A DNA stretch of 64,000 nucleotides, taken from assembly GCF_022271435.1 (NCBI RefSeq), contig NZ_JAFIQY010000008.1, forward strand, positions 62,001 through 126,000, read 5' to 3'. Shown one piece after another: positions 44,603 to 52,953 of this stretch. Numbering within the stretch: the first letter of the stretch is position 1; every line of letters starts with the position of its first letter. The translations under genes and the position numbers were made by a program. The stretch is from Streptomyces monomycini (GTDB taxonomy: Bacteria > Actinomycetota > Actinomycetes > Streptomycetales > Streptomycetaceae). Below the pieces are notes generated by a model, which saw only the letters and a program-made list of their open reading frames with translations, made no database searches and had not been told where the DNA came from.

Positions 44603-45862
44603 TCAGACGGAGCTCGCCCGTACGGGGTCCGGCTCGCGGCTGCGCGCCGGCCGCCCCACGTCCACGGGTCTGGCGTACACACGGGACAGCAGCGGGCCCG
44701 TCATGGCGGTGGTGAGGACGGCCATCACGACCATGAGGGAGTACAGCGTGCCGTCCAGCAGCCCCAGCTCCAGCCCGATGCCGAGGATCACCAGCTCCGT
44801 CAGGCCACGGGTGTTCATCAGCGCGCCGAGCGCCGTGGCGGGCCGCGCCGGCAGACCCTGCGTGCGGGCGGCGACGAAGGTGCCGCCGAGCTTCCCCGCC
44901 ACGGCCACCAGCAGGATCGCGCCGAGCTGCAACAGCTCCGCTCCGCGCAGCCGGCCCAGGTCCACCTGCAACCCGGCCACCACGAAATAGACGGGCAGCA
45001 GCAGGGACGTGATCCGCCCCGTGTGGTCGAGCAGGTCGGCACGCAGCTCGGCGGCGCCGTGCCGGGGGATCAGCAGGCCGAACAGGAAGGCACCGAAGAT
45101 GAAGTGCATCCCCATCGCCTCGGTCGCCGTCGCCGACAGCAGCGCCCCGACCAGCACCACCGCGGCAGCCGGAGTGGTCAGCCGGACGGCCGTCCCGCCG
45201 CGCAGCAGCACCCGGCTCAGCACGGGCCGCACCACCGTGAACATCAGCACCGCGTACGGCAGGACCAGCGCCACCAGCCAGTGGCTGCCACCACCGCCGA
45301 CGGTCGCCTGCACCGCGGCCAGCGCGGCCCAGGCCACCACGTCCACGACGGCGGCCGTGGCCAGCGCTATCCCGCCCAGTTCCGTGGTGGTCAGCCCCCG
45401 GTCGGCCAGGATGCGGGCGAGCACGGGGAACGCGGTCACCGACAGCGACAGCCCGATGAACACGATGAACGCCATCGGTGCTTCGCTCGGATGCTCGTGC
45501 AGCAGCCACACGGCCAGCGCGGTGCCCAGGAGAAAGGGCACGGCCGTGGACCCGAAGGCCGACACCGCCGTGACCCGCCCCCGTCCCCGCAGGGACGAGG
45601 TGTCGATCTCCAGCCCCACGATGAACATGAAGAGGGCGACACCCACGTCCGCCAGACCGGTCAGCGGAGCGCGGACGTCGGCGGGGAACAGGGTTCCGGA
45701 GACCGCGCCGTCGAACAGCGTGGGGCCGAGCAGGATGCCCGCGAGGATCTCGCCGACCACCGGCGGCTGGCCCACCCGGGCAAGGAGCCAGCCGAGGCCG
45801 CGGGCCAGCAGCAGGATCAGCGCGAGGCCCACGAACAGCAGTTGCACCTGATGGCTGGTCAC
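44603..45862 (-). CDS. CPA2-type cation/proton antiporter (KefB/NapA-like membrane protein)
   Basis: A 419-residue integral membrane protein with about twelve hydrophobic segments. VVGEILAGILLGPTLF near the N-terminus, LFMFIVGLEID, and LMNTRGLTELVILGIGLELGLL are family hallmarks of monovalent cation:proton antiporters. No C-terminal nucleotide-binding RCK domain is present. Such antiporters recur in actinomycete product clusters, where they may aid export or ion balance; the exact role is unknown. Starts at GTG 45862 with a GGAG-type site upstream, 39 bp after the halogenase stop, so the two genes are cotranscribed. Confidence 0.9.
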   Translation of the reverse strand: MTSHQVQLLFVGLALILLLARGLGWLLARVGQPPVVGEILAGILLGPTLFDGAVSGTLFPADVRAPLTGLADVGVALFMFIVGLEIDTSSLRGRGRVTAVSAFGSTAVPFLLGTALAVWLLHEHPSEAPMAFIVFIGLSLSVTAFPVLARILADRGLTTTELGGIALATAAVVDVVAWAALAAVQATVGGGGSHWLVALVLPYAVLMFTVVRPVLSRVLLRGGTAVRLTTPAAAVVLVGALLSATATEAMGMHFIFGAFLFGLLIPRHGAAELRADLLDHTGRITSLLLPVYFVVAGLQVDLGRLRGAELLQLGAILLVAVAGKLGGTFVAARTQGLPARPATALGALMNTRGLTELVILGIGLELGLLDGTLYSLMVVMAVLTTAMTGPLLSRVYARPVDVGRPARSREPDPVRASSV

Positions 45863-45901
45863 CTTCGGTCTCCCCCACTCACCGTCGCCCGCGGCCGCTG
45901 C

Positions 45902-47179
45902 TCAGACGCCGGTGGCGCCGGGCGCCGTGGCGTCGGCTATCAGGTCGTCGAGGCTGATCCGGAACAGCGGGTGCCGGCCGCTGAGCCCGGAGATCAGGGT
46001 CACGAAGTCCGCCGACGGTTCGTTCTTGCGCTCGGGGTCGACCATCTCCTGGGCGAGGCTGTAGTAGAACTCCTTGTACTTCGACTGGTCGTAGAAGCGC
46101 TCCACGAAGGTCCGGATCTCGTCGAAGAACCCGGAGTACGCGGTGGCGTACCGGTCCAGCGCCTTCTCCTCGATCCCAGGGTGCTCCACGATCCGGTCCA
46201 CGATCTTGGCCAGGGTGCTGCCGGCGAGCGTGGCGAGCGCGACCCCGGTGGAGAACAGCGGGTCCACGAAGGCCGCCGAGTCCCCGACCAGCACCCAGCC
46301 GTCGCCGTAGAAGCGGTTGCTGTGGTACGACCAGTCGCGCGCCGTACGGAATCCGGCCGACTGCTGGGCGCCGGCCAGCATCTTCGCCAGCTTCGTGGTG
46401 CGCTGCCGCTCGGCGTGGAACAGGTCCTCCAGCGACTGGCCGTTCTCACCGGCGGTGGCCGAGCGCGTCACGTAGCCGACGCTGATCGTGCCCTTGTCGA
46501 TGGGGATGGCCCAGAACCAGCCGCCGTCCAGGCCCTCGATGAGGATGTTGGTGTACTCGTCGCCGGGCAGCCGCTCGCAGTTGTCGAAGTACGTCCACAC
46601 CGCGACGTTGCGCAGCTCGTCGTGCCACTCCACCTCGGTGAGCCGGCGCCCGAGCACCCGCGCCTGCCCCGAGGCGTCGACGACCAGCTGCGCCCGCACC
46701 TCGTGCAGCCCGTCCAGGCCGCGCAGCGAGAAACGCACCCCGCTGACCCGGCCGTCCACCAGGACGGGCTCCTTGACGGTGGCGTCCTCGATCACGACCG
46801 CCCCCAGCTCCCTGGCCCGGTCCAGGATCAGCGAGTCCAGGTCGGCGCGGCGGGTGTGGAAGGCGTACTCGTGCCCGCCGCCCTCGATGAACGAGAAATT
46901 CCACGGCACCTGTTTGTTTCCCCAGACCAGCGTGCCGCCGTACTTCCGCTCGAATCCCCGTGCGTCCATGCGCTCGGTGATGCCCATTTCCTGCATGGGC
47001 CGCATGAAAGCCGGGATGAGGGATTCCCCGACGTGATATCGGGGAAAGCGCTCCCGGTCCAGCACGAGCACCCGCCGGCCACGCTGGGCGAGAAGTCCGG
47101 CGGTGGTCGCCCCGGCCGGCCCCCCACCGATGACGATCACGTCGTACTCGTCAGGGACCCCGAAAAGAGCGGACGGCAT
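45902..47179 (-). CDS. FAD-dependent halogenase, variant-B type (carrier-bound or phenolic substrate)
   Basis: A 425-residue flavin halogenase. The FAD motif is VIGGGPAGATTAGLLAQRG, the conserved GESLIPAFM follows, and the halogenase signature is GGWFWAIPIDKGTISVGYVT. The segment GDSAAFVDPLFSTGVALA is the second flavin motif. Its nearest layout is the PltA/CndH/ChlA group, whose members act on acyl groups tethered to carrier proteins or on phenolic polyketides. Together with the PltM-like enzyme it predicts a chlorinated product. First gene of the minus-strand block, divergent from SMP-30; its promoter must lie in 47180-47561. Confidence 0.9.
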   Translation of the reverse strand: MPSALFGVPDEYDVIVIGGGPAGATTAGLLAQRGRRVLVLDRERFPRYHVGESLIPAFMRPMQEMGITERMDARGFERKYGGTLVWGNKQVPWNFSFIEGGGHEYAFHTRRADLDSLILDRARELGAVVIEDATVKEPVLVDGRVSGVRFSLRGLDGLHEVRAQLVVDASGQARVLGRRLTEVEWHDELRNVAVWTYFDNCERLPGDEYTNILIEGLDGGWFWAIPIDKGTISVGYVTRSATAGENGQSLEDLFHAERQRTTKLAKMLAGAQQSAGFRTARDWSYHSNRFYGDGWVLVGDSAAFVDPLFSTGVALATLAGSTLAKIVDRIVEHPGIEEKALDRYATAYSGFFDEIRTFVERFYDQSKYKEFYYSLAQEMVDPERKNEPSADFVTLISGLSGRHPLFRISLDDLIADATAPGATGV

Positions 47180-47561
47180 TCTGGACCTCCCTAGTGGCTT
47201 TGTGGTCGCGTCCCCGCCGGAATATGAAGCTGTCGTGTCCGGCCGGAACGCGCAGCCAGTTTGCAGGAGCCGTTCTGCAAGGGGTCTACATGTTGTCTGG
47301 ACCCTTTCTGGGGTGGGGGAGATGCGGGCGCGGGAACGGCGGGCGTCGGCAGACGCGTCGCGGGTGGTGTTGTCCTGATGCCGATGCCGATGCCGATGCC
47401 GATGCCGATGCCGATGCCGATGCCGTTGCGTTGCCCTGTTGCCGGAACTGCGGCTGTTGCCCGGGCCCCGTCCGTGATATTCGGTAAGTGACCGGTGTGC
47501 CGAACCGCCGGTGGGGCCGGGCGGTCCGGACGAACGAAGGGCATGAGCGCATGGAGCAGCC
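47180..47561. promoter_or_regulatory. Divergent promoter region of halogenase and SMP-30 genes
   Basis: 382 bp with no supported gene. It must contain both outward promoters. It carries an eight-unit GATGCC repeat (47377-47424). The part nearest the halogenase (47190-47310) is less GC-rich than the rest and the likelier place for its promoter. I could not fix clear -10/-35 boxes. Confidence 0.55.
47377..47424 (+). repeat. Perfect (GATGCC)8 hexanucleotide microsatellite
   Basis: Eight uninterrupted copies of GATGCC, followed by the near-copy GTTGCG. It lies in the divergent promoter region, 198 bp upstream of the halogenase start and 138 bp upstream of the SMP-30 start. Confidence 0.97.
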
Positions 47562-48419
47562 GTGACCAGGGCCTGGGAGGTGGCCGTCGCCGCGCCGGCC
47601 CGGCTCGGCGAAGGGCCCACGTGGGACACCCGCGCCGGGCGGCTGATCTGGGTGGACATCCTCTCCGCCCGCGTCCACACCTTCGACCCGGCCACCGGGC
47701 GCCGCACCGTGCTGGCCACCGAGCAGCACGTCGGCGCGGCCAAACCCCGCACCGGGGGCGGACTGGTGGTCAACCTGCGGGACGGCGTGGGCGCGTACGA
47801 CGCGGCGGGCGCTTTCACCTGGCTGTACCGCGACCCCGTACCGGGGTGCCGGGGCAACGACGCGGCCGTGGCGCCCGACGGCGCGCTGTGGGCGGGCACC
47901 ATGGCGTACGACGAGGCGCCGGGCCGCGGCACGCTGACCCGGATCGCGCCGGACGGCCACGCCACCCGGGTCCTGTCGGACGTCACGGTGAGCAACGGCA
48001 CCGGCTGGAGCCCGGACGGCCGCCTGATGTACTACATCGACACCCCGACCCGGCGCGTCGACGTCTTCGACGTCACGGACGACGGGCACGTGATCGGCCG
48101 TCGTCCGTTCGTGGAGATCGAGGACCCGGCGGACCCGGCGGGTTACCCGGACGGGCTGACGGTGGACGCCGACGGCGGTGTGTGGGTGGCGATGTTCAAG
48201 GGCGCGCAGGTGCGGCACTACAGCGCCGACGGCGTACTGGAGCGGGTCGTACCGATGCCGGTCGGCCGCCCCACGGCCTGCGCGTTCGGCGGCGCGGCGT
48301 GCACCGACCTGTACGTCACCACGGCGCGCGGCGGGCCGGGCCGGTCACCGCTCGGCGGCTCGCTGCTGGTGGTGCCGGACGCCGGACAGGGGACGGCACA
48401 GCCCGAGTTCGCGGGGTGA
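47562..48419 (+). CDS. SMP-30/gluconolactonase-family protein
   Basis: A 285-residue six-bladed beta-propeller lactonase-type protein. The divalent-metal ligands are recognisable as Glu in LGEGPTW, Asn in SNGTGWSPD and Asp in YPDGLTVDADGG, with the conserved GNDAAVAPDGALWAGTM between. Family members hydrolyse sugar lactones or other cyclic esters. GTG 47562 is used because it directly precedes the conserved start of the propeller. Divergent from the halogenase gene. It could be the right edge of the cluster (opening a lactone) or an ordinary sugar-metabolism gene; context does not decide. Confidence 0.9.
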   Translation: MTRAWEVAVAAPARLGEGPTWDTRAGRLIWVDILSARVHTFDPATGRRTVLATEQHVGAAKPRTGGGLVVNLRDGVGAYDAAGAFTWLYRDPVPGCRGNDAAVAPDGALWAGTMAYDEAPGRGTLTRIAPDGHATRVLSDVTVSNGTGWSPDGRLMYYIDTPTRRVDVFDVTDDGHVIGRRPFVEIEDPADPAGYPDGLTVDADGGVWVAMFKGAQVRHYSADGVLERVVPMPVGRPTACAFGGAACTDLYVTTARGGPGRSPLGGSLLVVPDAGQGTAQPEFAG

Positions 48420-48535
48420 GGCGGGGGTCCCGGAGGCGTCTGCGCCTGCGGAGAAAAGTGAGGGGCGTACGGGCGGAGCGGCCGGGTACACGGACCGCAG
48501 TTGATCCTGGACGGTGGCGAACGAGGAGGCCCCTG

Positions 48536-48829
48536 ATGTTGCTGGCTCACCCTGCTGTACTGCGTGACCTGGTCGAGCAGTACGAGACGCTGCGCGTACT
48601 GAACGCGGCGGACGGGAGCCCGGAGGTCCGGCAGCGGATGGACGACGTCGCCTACACCCTGTGCGTCTCCACCGGGACCCGCGACGTCGACACGGCCCTG
48701 ATCGCGGCCCGGCACCGGCTGCCGGGAGCCCGGGTGGAGGACGACTCCGTGCTCTCCGAAGCACCGGTCCCGGGAGGCGCGGTGGCTCCCCTCGCCACCG
48801 GCGGCGGGGCAGTGCTCCCCGCCGCGTGA
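48536..48829 (+). CDS. Small DUF5133-like protein
   Basis: A 97-residue protein with the conserved opening LLAHPAVLRDLVEQYE and TLCVSTGTRDVDTALIAARH, which I recognise as the Streptomyces DUF5133 family. The function is unknown. No signal peptide, membrane segment or catalytic motif is visible, and the last 25 residues are low-complexity Gly/Ala/Pro. GAGGAGG lies nine bases before the ATG. A strong terminator-like hairpin follows at 48900. Confidence 0.8.
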   Translation: MLLAHPAVLRDLVEQYETLRVLNAADGSPEVRQRMDDVAYTLCVSTGTRDVDTALIAARHRLPGARVEDDSVLSEAPVPGGAVAPLATGGGAVLPAA

Positions 48830-49176
48830 CCGGCCTACGGGCGCGCAGCGCGGGACCGGCCGCCGGGCCGGAACGCCCGCCGTGCGCGCCACCGGCACCC
48901 GACACACCGGGGCCCCGCCGTCGAACGGCGGGGCCCCGGTGTGTCGTCGGCTGCGTGCACCCCGCCGGAGTACGTGTCGGGTGCCGTGCGGCTGCCCCGC
49001 CGCCCCACCCACTCGGCCGAGCCGTCCGGCGTCCCGCCCTCCGCCCGGGGCGCGGCGTGGGCGGCCCGAAACGATACTGGGCTCAGCTGCTCAATCCATG
49101 ATCTCGGGGTCACCCTGGGGAGTCGCCGCAGGGACGACGGCACAGGGCCCGGTCGGCGAGTCGAAGGGGCGAAGCG
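48830..49176. other. 347-bp gene-free region before the SpoIIE phosphatase gene
   Basis: Holds the 22-bp hairpin (48900-48946) and then about 230 bp of GC-rich sequence with the promoter of the phosphatase gene. GATACTGG near 49074 is a plausible -10 region. No gene is supported. Confidence 0.5.
48900..48946. terminator. Very strong bidirectional hairpin (22-bp perfect stem)
   Basis: Bases 48900-48921 pair perfectly with 48925-48946 around the three-base loop CGA. No T-run follows, which is common for Streptomyces terminators. It closes the SMP-30/DUF5133 transcription unit. Confidence 0.85.
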
Positions 49177-51615
49177 ATGGACGCACCGGTGCCGGAGTTC
49201 ACCGAGCGGCCGGAGGACCCGTTCGCGCTGAGCCGGGCTGCTTCGGCGGTGGTCGACGACGAGGGCACCGTCGTGGGCTGGAGCGCGCGCGCCGAGGCCC
49301 TGCTCGGCCATCCGGCGCGCGAGGCGCTCGGGCAGCGGGCGGACACGTTCCTGCTCCCCGCGGACGGCCGGGCGGCCGCCGCGGAAGCCGTCGCGACGGC
49401 CCGGCGCGAGGCGGGCTGGTCCGGCATCCTGCCGGTGCTGCACCGCGGCGGGCAGCGCGTCGAGCTGGGCCTGCGGGTCCGCCCCGTCGTCCGGGACCGC
49501 GGACACGAATGGTTCGTCGTCGCCGCGCCCGCCGCTGAGGTCGCCCAGTGGGAGATCGACCGCTCGGTCCTGGACGGCCTGTTCCGGCGCTCACCGATCG
49601 GTCTGGCCGTGCACGCCCCCGACCTGAGCATCATCCGCATCAACCGGGCCATCGCGGGCATCAGCCGGCGCCCGGCCGTGGCGCACCGGGGCCTGCGCAT
49701 GGAGGACTTCCTGATCGGCCCGGACGTGGCCACCATCGAGGAGCGGCTGCGCAGGGTGCTGGAGACGGGCGAGCCGCTGATCTTCACCGAGCAGTCGTGC
49801 CGCCTGCGGGCCGACCCCGGACACGAACGGGTGGTGTCCGTGTCCGCGTTCCGGATGCGCGACGCGTCCGGCGCGGTGCTCGGCGTCACCCAAATGGTGG
49901 AAGACGTCACCGACCGGCACCGGGCCCAGCACCGGCTCGCGGTGCTCAACCGGGCGAGCGCCCGCATCGGGACCACCCTGGACATCTCCCAGACCGCCCG
50001 GGAACTCGCCGAGGTCGCGGTCCCCGACCTCGCCGACGCGGTCTCCGTGGACCTGCTGGAGCCGGTCACCCGCGGCCAGGACCCCACCCGGGGGACGTAC
50101 GTGCCGGTGCACCGTACGGCCGTACGGTCCGTGGTGCCGGAAGGGCTGGACGTGATGTACCCGGTGGGCGAGGTGTTCCGCTTCGCCCCGGGGACGCCGC
50201 AGGCCCGGTGCCTGGCCGCGCGGCAGCCGATCCTCGAACCGGAACTGGCCGCCGGCCCCGGCTGGTACATCCAGGACCCCGAACGCTCGGAGCGGGCCCT
50301 GAGCCTGGGCGCCCACTCGCTGATCGTGGTGCCGCTGGCCGCCCGCGGCCTGGTGCTGGGCCTGGTGAGCCTGTGGCGGGCGGAACGGCCGCAGGCGTTC
50401 GAGCAGGACGACCTCGTCCTGGCCCAGGAATTCGTCTCCCGCGCCGCCATCTGCATCGACAACGCCCGCCGCTACACCCAGGAGCACTACGGGGCGCTGA
50501 CCCTCCAGCGCAGCCTGCTGCCGCGTGAACTGCCCGAACAGCTGGCCGTCGAGGTCGCCCACCGCTACCTGCCCGCCGACCCCGCGGCGGGTGTCGGCGG
50601 CGACTGGTTCGACGTCATCCCGGTCTCCAGCGCCCGGGTCGCCCTGGTCGTCGGCGACGTCGTCGGGCACGGGCTGCACGCCGCGGCGACGATGGGCCGG
50701 CTCCGTACGGCGGTGCACACCCTGGCCAACCTCGACCTCGCGCCCGACGAAGTGCTCTCCCACCTGGACGATCTCGTCAACCGGCTGGCCGAGGAGCAGG
50801 AGTCGGCCGACGGCGGCCCACAGAGCCCACAGGTCATCGGCGCGACCTGCCTGTACGCGGTGTACGACCCGGTCTCCCGCCGCTGCAACATCGCCCGCGC
50901 GGGTCACGTACCGCCCGCCGTGGTCGGCCCCGACGGCCAGATGAGCCTGCCCGACCTGCCCGCGGGACCGCCACTCGGACTGGGCGGCCTGCCGTTCGAG
51001 TCCGTCGAACTCGAACTCGCCGAGGGCAGCCTGCTGGCCCTCTACACCGACGGGCTGCTGGAGGTACGCGGGCGGGACCTCGACGAGGGACTGACACTGC
51101 TCCGCGAAGCGCTGGAGCGGCCTGCGCGCGGCTTGGAGGACTGCTGCAAGGCGGCGGTCGACGCGCTGCTGCCCGAACATCCCCGGGACGACGTCGCGCT
51201 GCTCATCGCCCGTACGCGTGCGCTGCCTCCGGAGAGCGTCGCCTCGTGGGATCTGCCCGCCGAGCCGACCGCCGCGGCGGAGGCGCGTGAACTGACGGCC
51301 GCCAAGCTGACCGAGTGGGGCCTGGAGGAACTGGCGTTCACCGCCGAGCTGGTGGTGAGCGAACTGGTCACCAACGCCTACCGGTACGGCGGTACGCCGA
51401 TCACCCTGCGGCTCATCCGCGACCGTTCGCTGATCTGCGAGGTCTCCGACCCCAGCAGCACCGCCCCGCACCTCCGGCGCGCGCACAGCACGGACGAGGG
51501 CGGACGCGGCCTCCTCCTGGTCGCCCAGCTCACGGACCGCTGGGGTGCCCGGCACACCCGCGACGGCAAGACCGTATGGACCGAACTGCCGCTGCCGTCG
51601 CCCGAGGACGACTGA
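49177..51615 (+). CDS. PAS-PAS-GAF-SpoIIE phosphatase-HATPase signalling protein
   Basis: An 812-residue cytoplasmic regulator. Two PAS-like sensor domains (about 18-120 and 128-245) lead to a GAF domain (about 260-430), a PP2C/SpoIIE phosphatase (about 440-655, with GVGGDWFDVI, VGDVVGHGLHAAATMG and LYTDGLLEVRG) and a C-terminal GHKL/anti-sigma kinase-like ATPase (SELVTNAYRYGG, about 680-800). Such proteins dephosphorylate anti-anti-sigma factors and may also phosphorylate them, switching alternative sigma factors in response to a ligand. No sigma, anti-sigma or STAS gene is adjacent, so the partner is elsewhere. Monocistronic by position. Confidence 0.93.
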   Translation: MDAPVPEFTERPEDPFALSRAASAVVDDEGTVVGWSARAEALLGHPAREALGQRADTFLLPADGRAAAAEAVATARREAGWSGILPVLHRGGQRVELGLRVRPVVRDRGHEWFVVAAPAAEVAQWEIDRSVLDGLFRRSPIGLAVHAPDLSIIRINRAIAGISRRPAVAHRGLRMEDFLIGPDVATIEERLRRVLETGEPLIFTEQSCRLRADPGHERVVSVSAFRMRDASGAVLGVTQMVEDVTDRHRAQHRLAVLNRASARIGTTLDISQTARELAEVAVPDLADAVSVDLLEPVTRGQDPTRGTYVPVHRTAVRSVVPEGLDVMYPVGEVFRFAPGTPQARCLAARQPILEPELAAGPGWYIQDPERSERALSLGAHSLIVVPLAARGLVLGLVSLWRAERPQAFEQDDLVLAQEFVSRAAICIDNARRYTQEHYGALTLQRSLLPRELPEQLAVEVAHRYLPADPAAGVGGDWFDVIPVSSARVALVVGDVVGHGLHAAATMGRLRTAVHTLANLDLAPDEVLSHLDDLVNRLAEEQESADGGPQSPQVIGATCLYAVYDPVSRRCNIARAGHVPPAVVGPDGQMSLPDLPAGPPLGLGGLPFESVELELAEGSLLALYTDGLLEVRGRDLDEGLTLLREALERPARGLEDCCKAAVDALLPEHPRDDVALLIARTRALPPESVASWDLPAEPTAAAEARELTAAKLTEWGLEELAFTAELVVSELVTNAYRYGGTPITLRLIRDRSLICEVSDPSSTAPHLRRAHSTDEGGRGLLLVAQLTDRWGARHTRDGKTVWTELPLPSPEDD

Positions 51616-51660
51616 AATACGTCTGTTCTTCCGGGCGGGCGGAGGGAAGTGTCGTTCTTG

Positions 51661-51700
51661 CACTTGCCGTAATGGAAAGTACTTGGTCGTGCGGTAAGTG
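51661..51700. promoter_or_regulatory. Inverted repeat upstream of the membrane protein-regulator operon
   Basis: CACTTGCCG (51661-51669) and CGGTAAGTG (51692-51700) form a 9-bp inverted repeat with one mismatch, in an A+T-richer patch 60 bp before the start of the operon. It could be the operator of the winged-helix regulator encoded by the operon. Confidence 0.4.
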
Positions 51701-51759
51701 AGCGGGCGGGCGCGGGCGGCGAGTCCGGGCTCGTAGTGCGTGACGGAGATGGGGGAAGC

Positions 51760-52179
51760 GTGCACGGAGTCAGTGACAGCATGGGGGCCTTGGACCGCGC
51801 CGCCGCGATGGAGAGAGCCGCGCGCGCACGAAGCGGCTGGTACGCGCGCTATCTGTGGGTCTTCGCCGCGGCGCAGGCGGCGCTCGTCCCGATGGCGCTG
51901 CTGTGGCACGGGCCTGTCGCCGCGCTGGCTTTCACGCTGGCCGTGACCACCCTGGTCGCCGGGCTTTCGCTGTACGCCGCCCGGCAGCGGATCGTGCGCC
52001 GCGGGTTCGGGGCCCGGCACGGTGTGCTGATCGGCCTGTGGGCCGCGGTCTACTCCGCTTCGCTCCTGTTCGGTCTACTGGTGTTCGTGGACAGTCGTAC
52101 GTTCGCGGCCGTGGCGGCGTCTGCGTGTGCCCTGCCGCTCGTCGTAGGTGCCGTCCTGGAAAGGCGACGGGCGTCGTGA
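51760..52179 (+). CDS. Small four-helix membrane protein
   Basis: A 139-residue protein of unknown function with four hydrophobic segments (around residues 28-46, 50-72, 88-110 and 114-132) and Arg-rich loops. GTG at 51760 is chosen for the GGGGGAAGC just before it; alternatives are GTG 51736 and ATG 51781. It overlaps the next gene by GTGA, so it is translationally coupled to a winged-helix regulator. Pairs of a small membrane protein and a wHTH regulator are common in Streptomyces and the membrane protein may be the regulated partner. Confidence 0.75.
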   Translation: MHGVSDSMGALDRAAAMERAARARSGWYARYLWVFAAAQAALVPMALLWHGPVAALAFTLAVTTLVAGLSLYAARQRIVRRGFGARHGVLIGLWAAVYSASLLFGLLVFVDSRTFAAVAASACALPLVVGAVLERRRAS

Positions 52180-52610
52180 CGGAGGGGAAGGCCCAGGCCG
52201 GCCCGGGCGGCAGCCACCCCCGGCACGTCCTCGTGCCGCTGCTCAACTCTCCCGTCCGGCTGTCCGTAGTGGCGGCCCTGTCGCCGGTGGACCGGGCCGG
52301 GTTCGGCGTGGTGCGGGATCTGGTCGAGGTCACCGACTCCGCCCTCTCCAAGCAGGTCGCGGCGCTGGAGGCGGCGGGCTGGGTGGCCGTGTCCAAGGAC
52401 CGGGTCGGCCGCCGCCCCCTGACCTGGCTGGCGCTGACCGCCGAGGGGCGCGCCGTGTACCGGCGGCATGTGGCGGCGCTGCGGGCGATCGCCGAGGGCG
52501 ACGGAGCGGGACACGATCCGGACGCGGCCGGAGCCGCCCCGGGCGGTGAGGACCTGCCGGCAGGCGGGGTGGTCCGGGATGCCGGGATGCGCCGGCTCAG
52601 TGGCGGGTGA
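52176..52610 (+). CDS. Winged-helix (MarR/HTH_34-like) transcriptional regulator
   Basis: A 144-residue DNA-binding protein. LLNSPVRLSVVAALSPVDRAGFGVVRDLVEVTDSALSKQVAALEAAGWV is a winged helix with recognition helix SALSKQVAALE, followed by the wing KDRVGRRPLTWLALTAEG. The C-terminal 30 residues are Gly/Ala-rich and unstructured. GTG start inside the stop of the membrane-protein gene (GTGA). It may control its own operon through the repeat at 51661-51700. Confidence 0.85.
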   Translation: MTEGKAQAGPGGSHPRHVLVPLLNSPVRLSVVAALSPVDRAGFGVVRDLVEVTDSALSKQVAALEAAGWVAVSKDRVGRRPLTWLALTAEGRAVYRRHVAALRAIAEGDGAGHDPDAAGAAPGGEDLPAGGVVRDAGMRRLSGG

Positions 52611-52953
52611 GGGCACGGGGAGAGACATCGGCGCGTGAAAGGTGAAGCACCTTCGGCCAGCGGCCAGGAAGGCGGTCACGCAACGCGGGACATGGACCAC
52701 GCGCTGGTGTACCAGGCCCGGGCCGGTGCAGCCCGGACCTGTCACGTTCGGGGTCGCGCCGCCGCCTGGCAGATCACCGAAAGCCGGACGTCACGCCATG
52801 ACGCCGCCGTAGCCCTGGATCGCAAAACAAGCGATCACGAACCGACCGAATTTCGCACCGGCGATGTTTGTACATTACATGAAGTGGAATGGGTCGGTTC
52901 AGACGAGTTCAGAGGCTCTCATGCGGACTCGTGTGACTTGTGAGAGGTGCACC
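52611..52953. other. 343-bp region before the second P450 gene, with a long-range inverted repeat
   Basis: An open frame (52635-52943) crosses it but has no family resemblance or good ribosome site, so I do not call it. GAACCGACC (52839-52847) and GGTCGGTTC (52892-52900) form a perfect 9-bp inverted repeat enclosing an A+T-rich stretch (TTTGTACATTACATGA) that is the likely promoter of the P450 gene. Confidence 0.5.

Noticed and set aside
47194..47491. Small plus-strand frames with (Asp-Ala)n or (Met-Pro)n
   Set aside because: They are translations of the GATGCC microsatellite with no ribosome site or family.
52635..52943. 102-codon frame before the P450
   Set aside because: No domain, no ribosome site, ordinary codon bias absent in its second half, and it covers the likely P450 promoter and inverted repeat.
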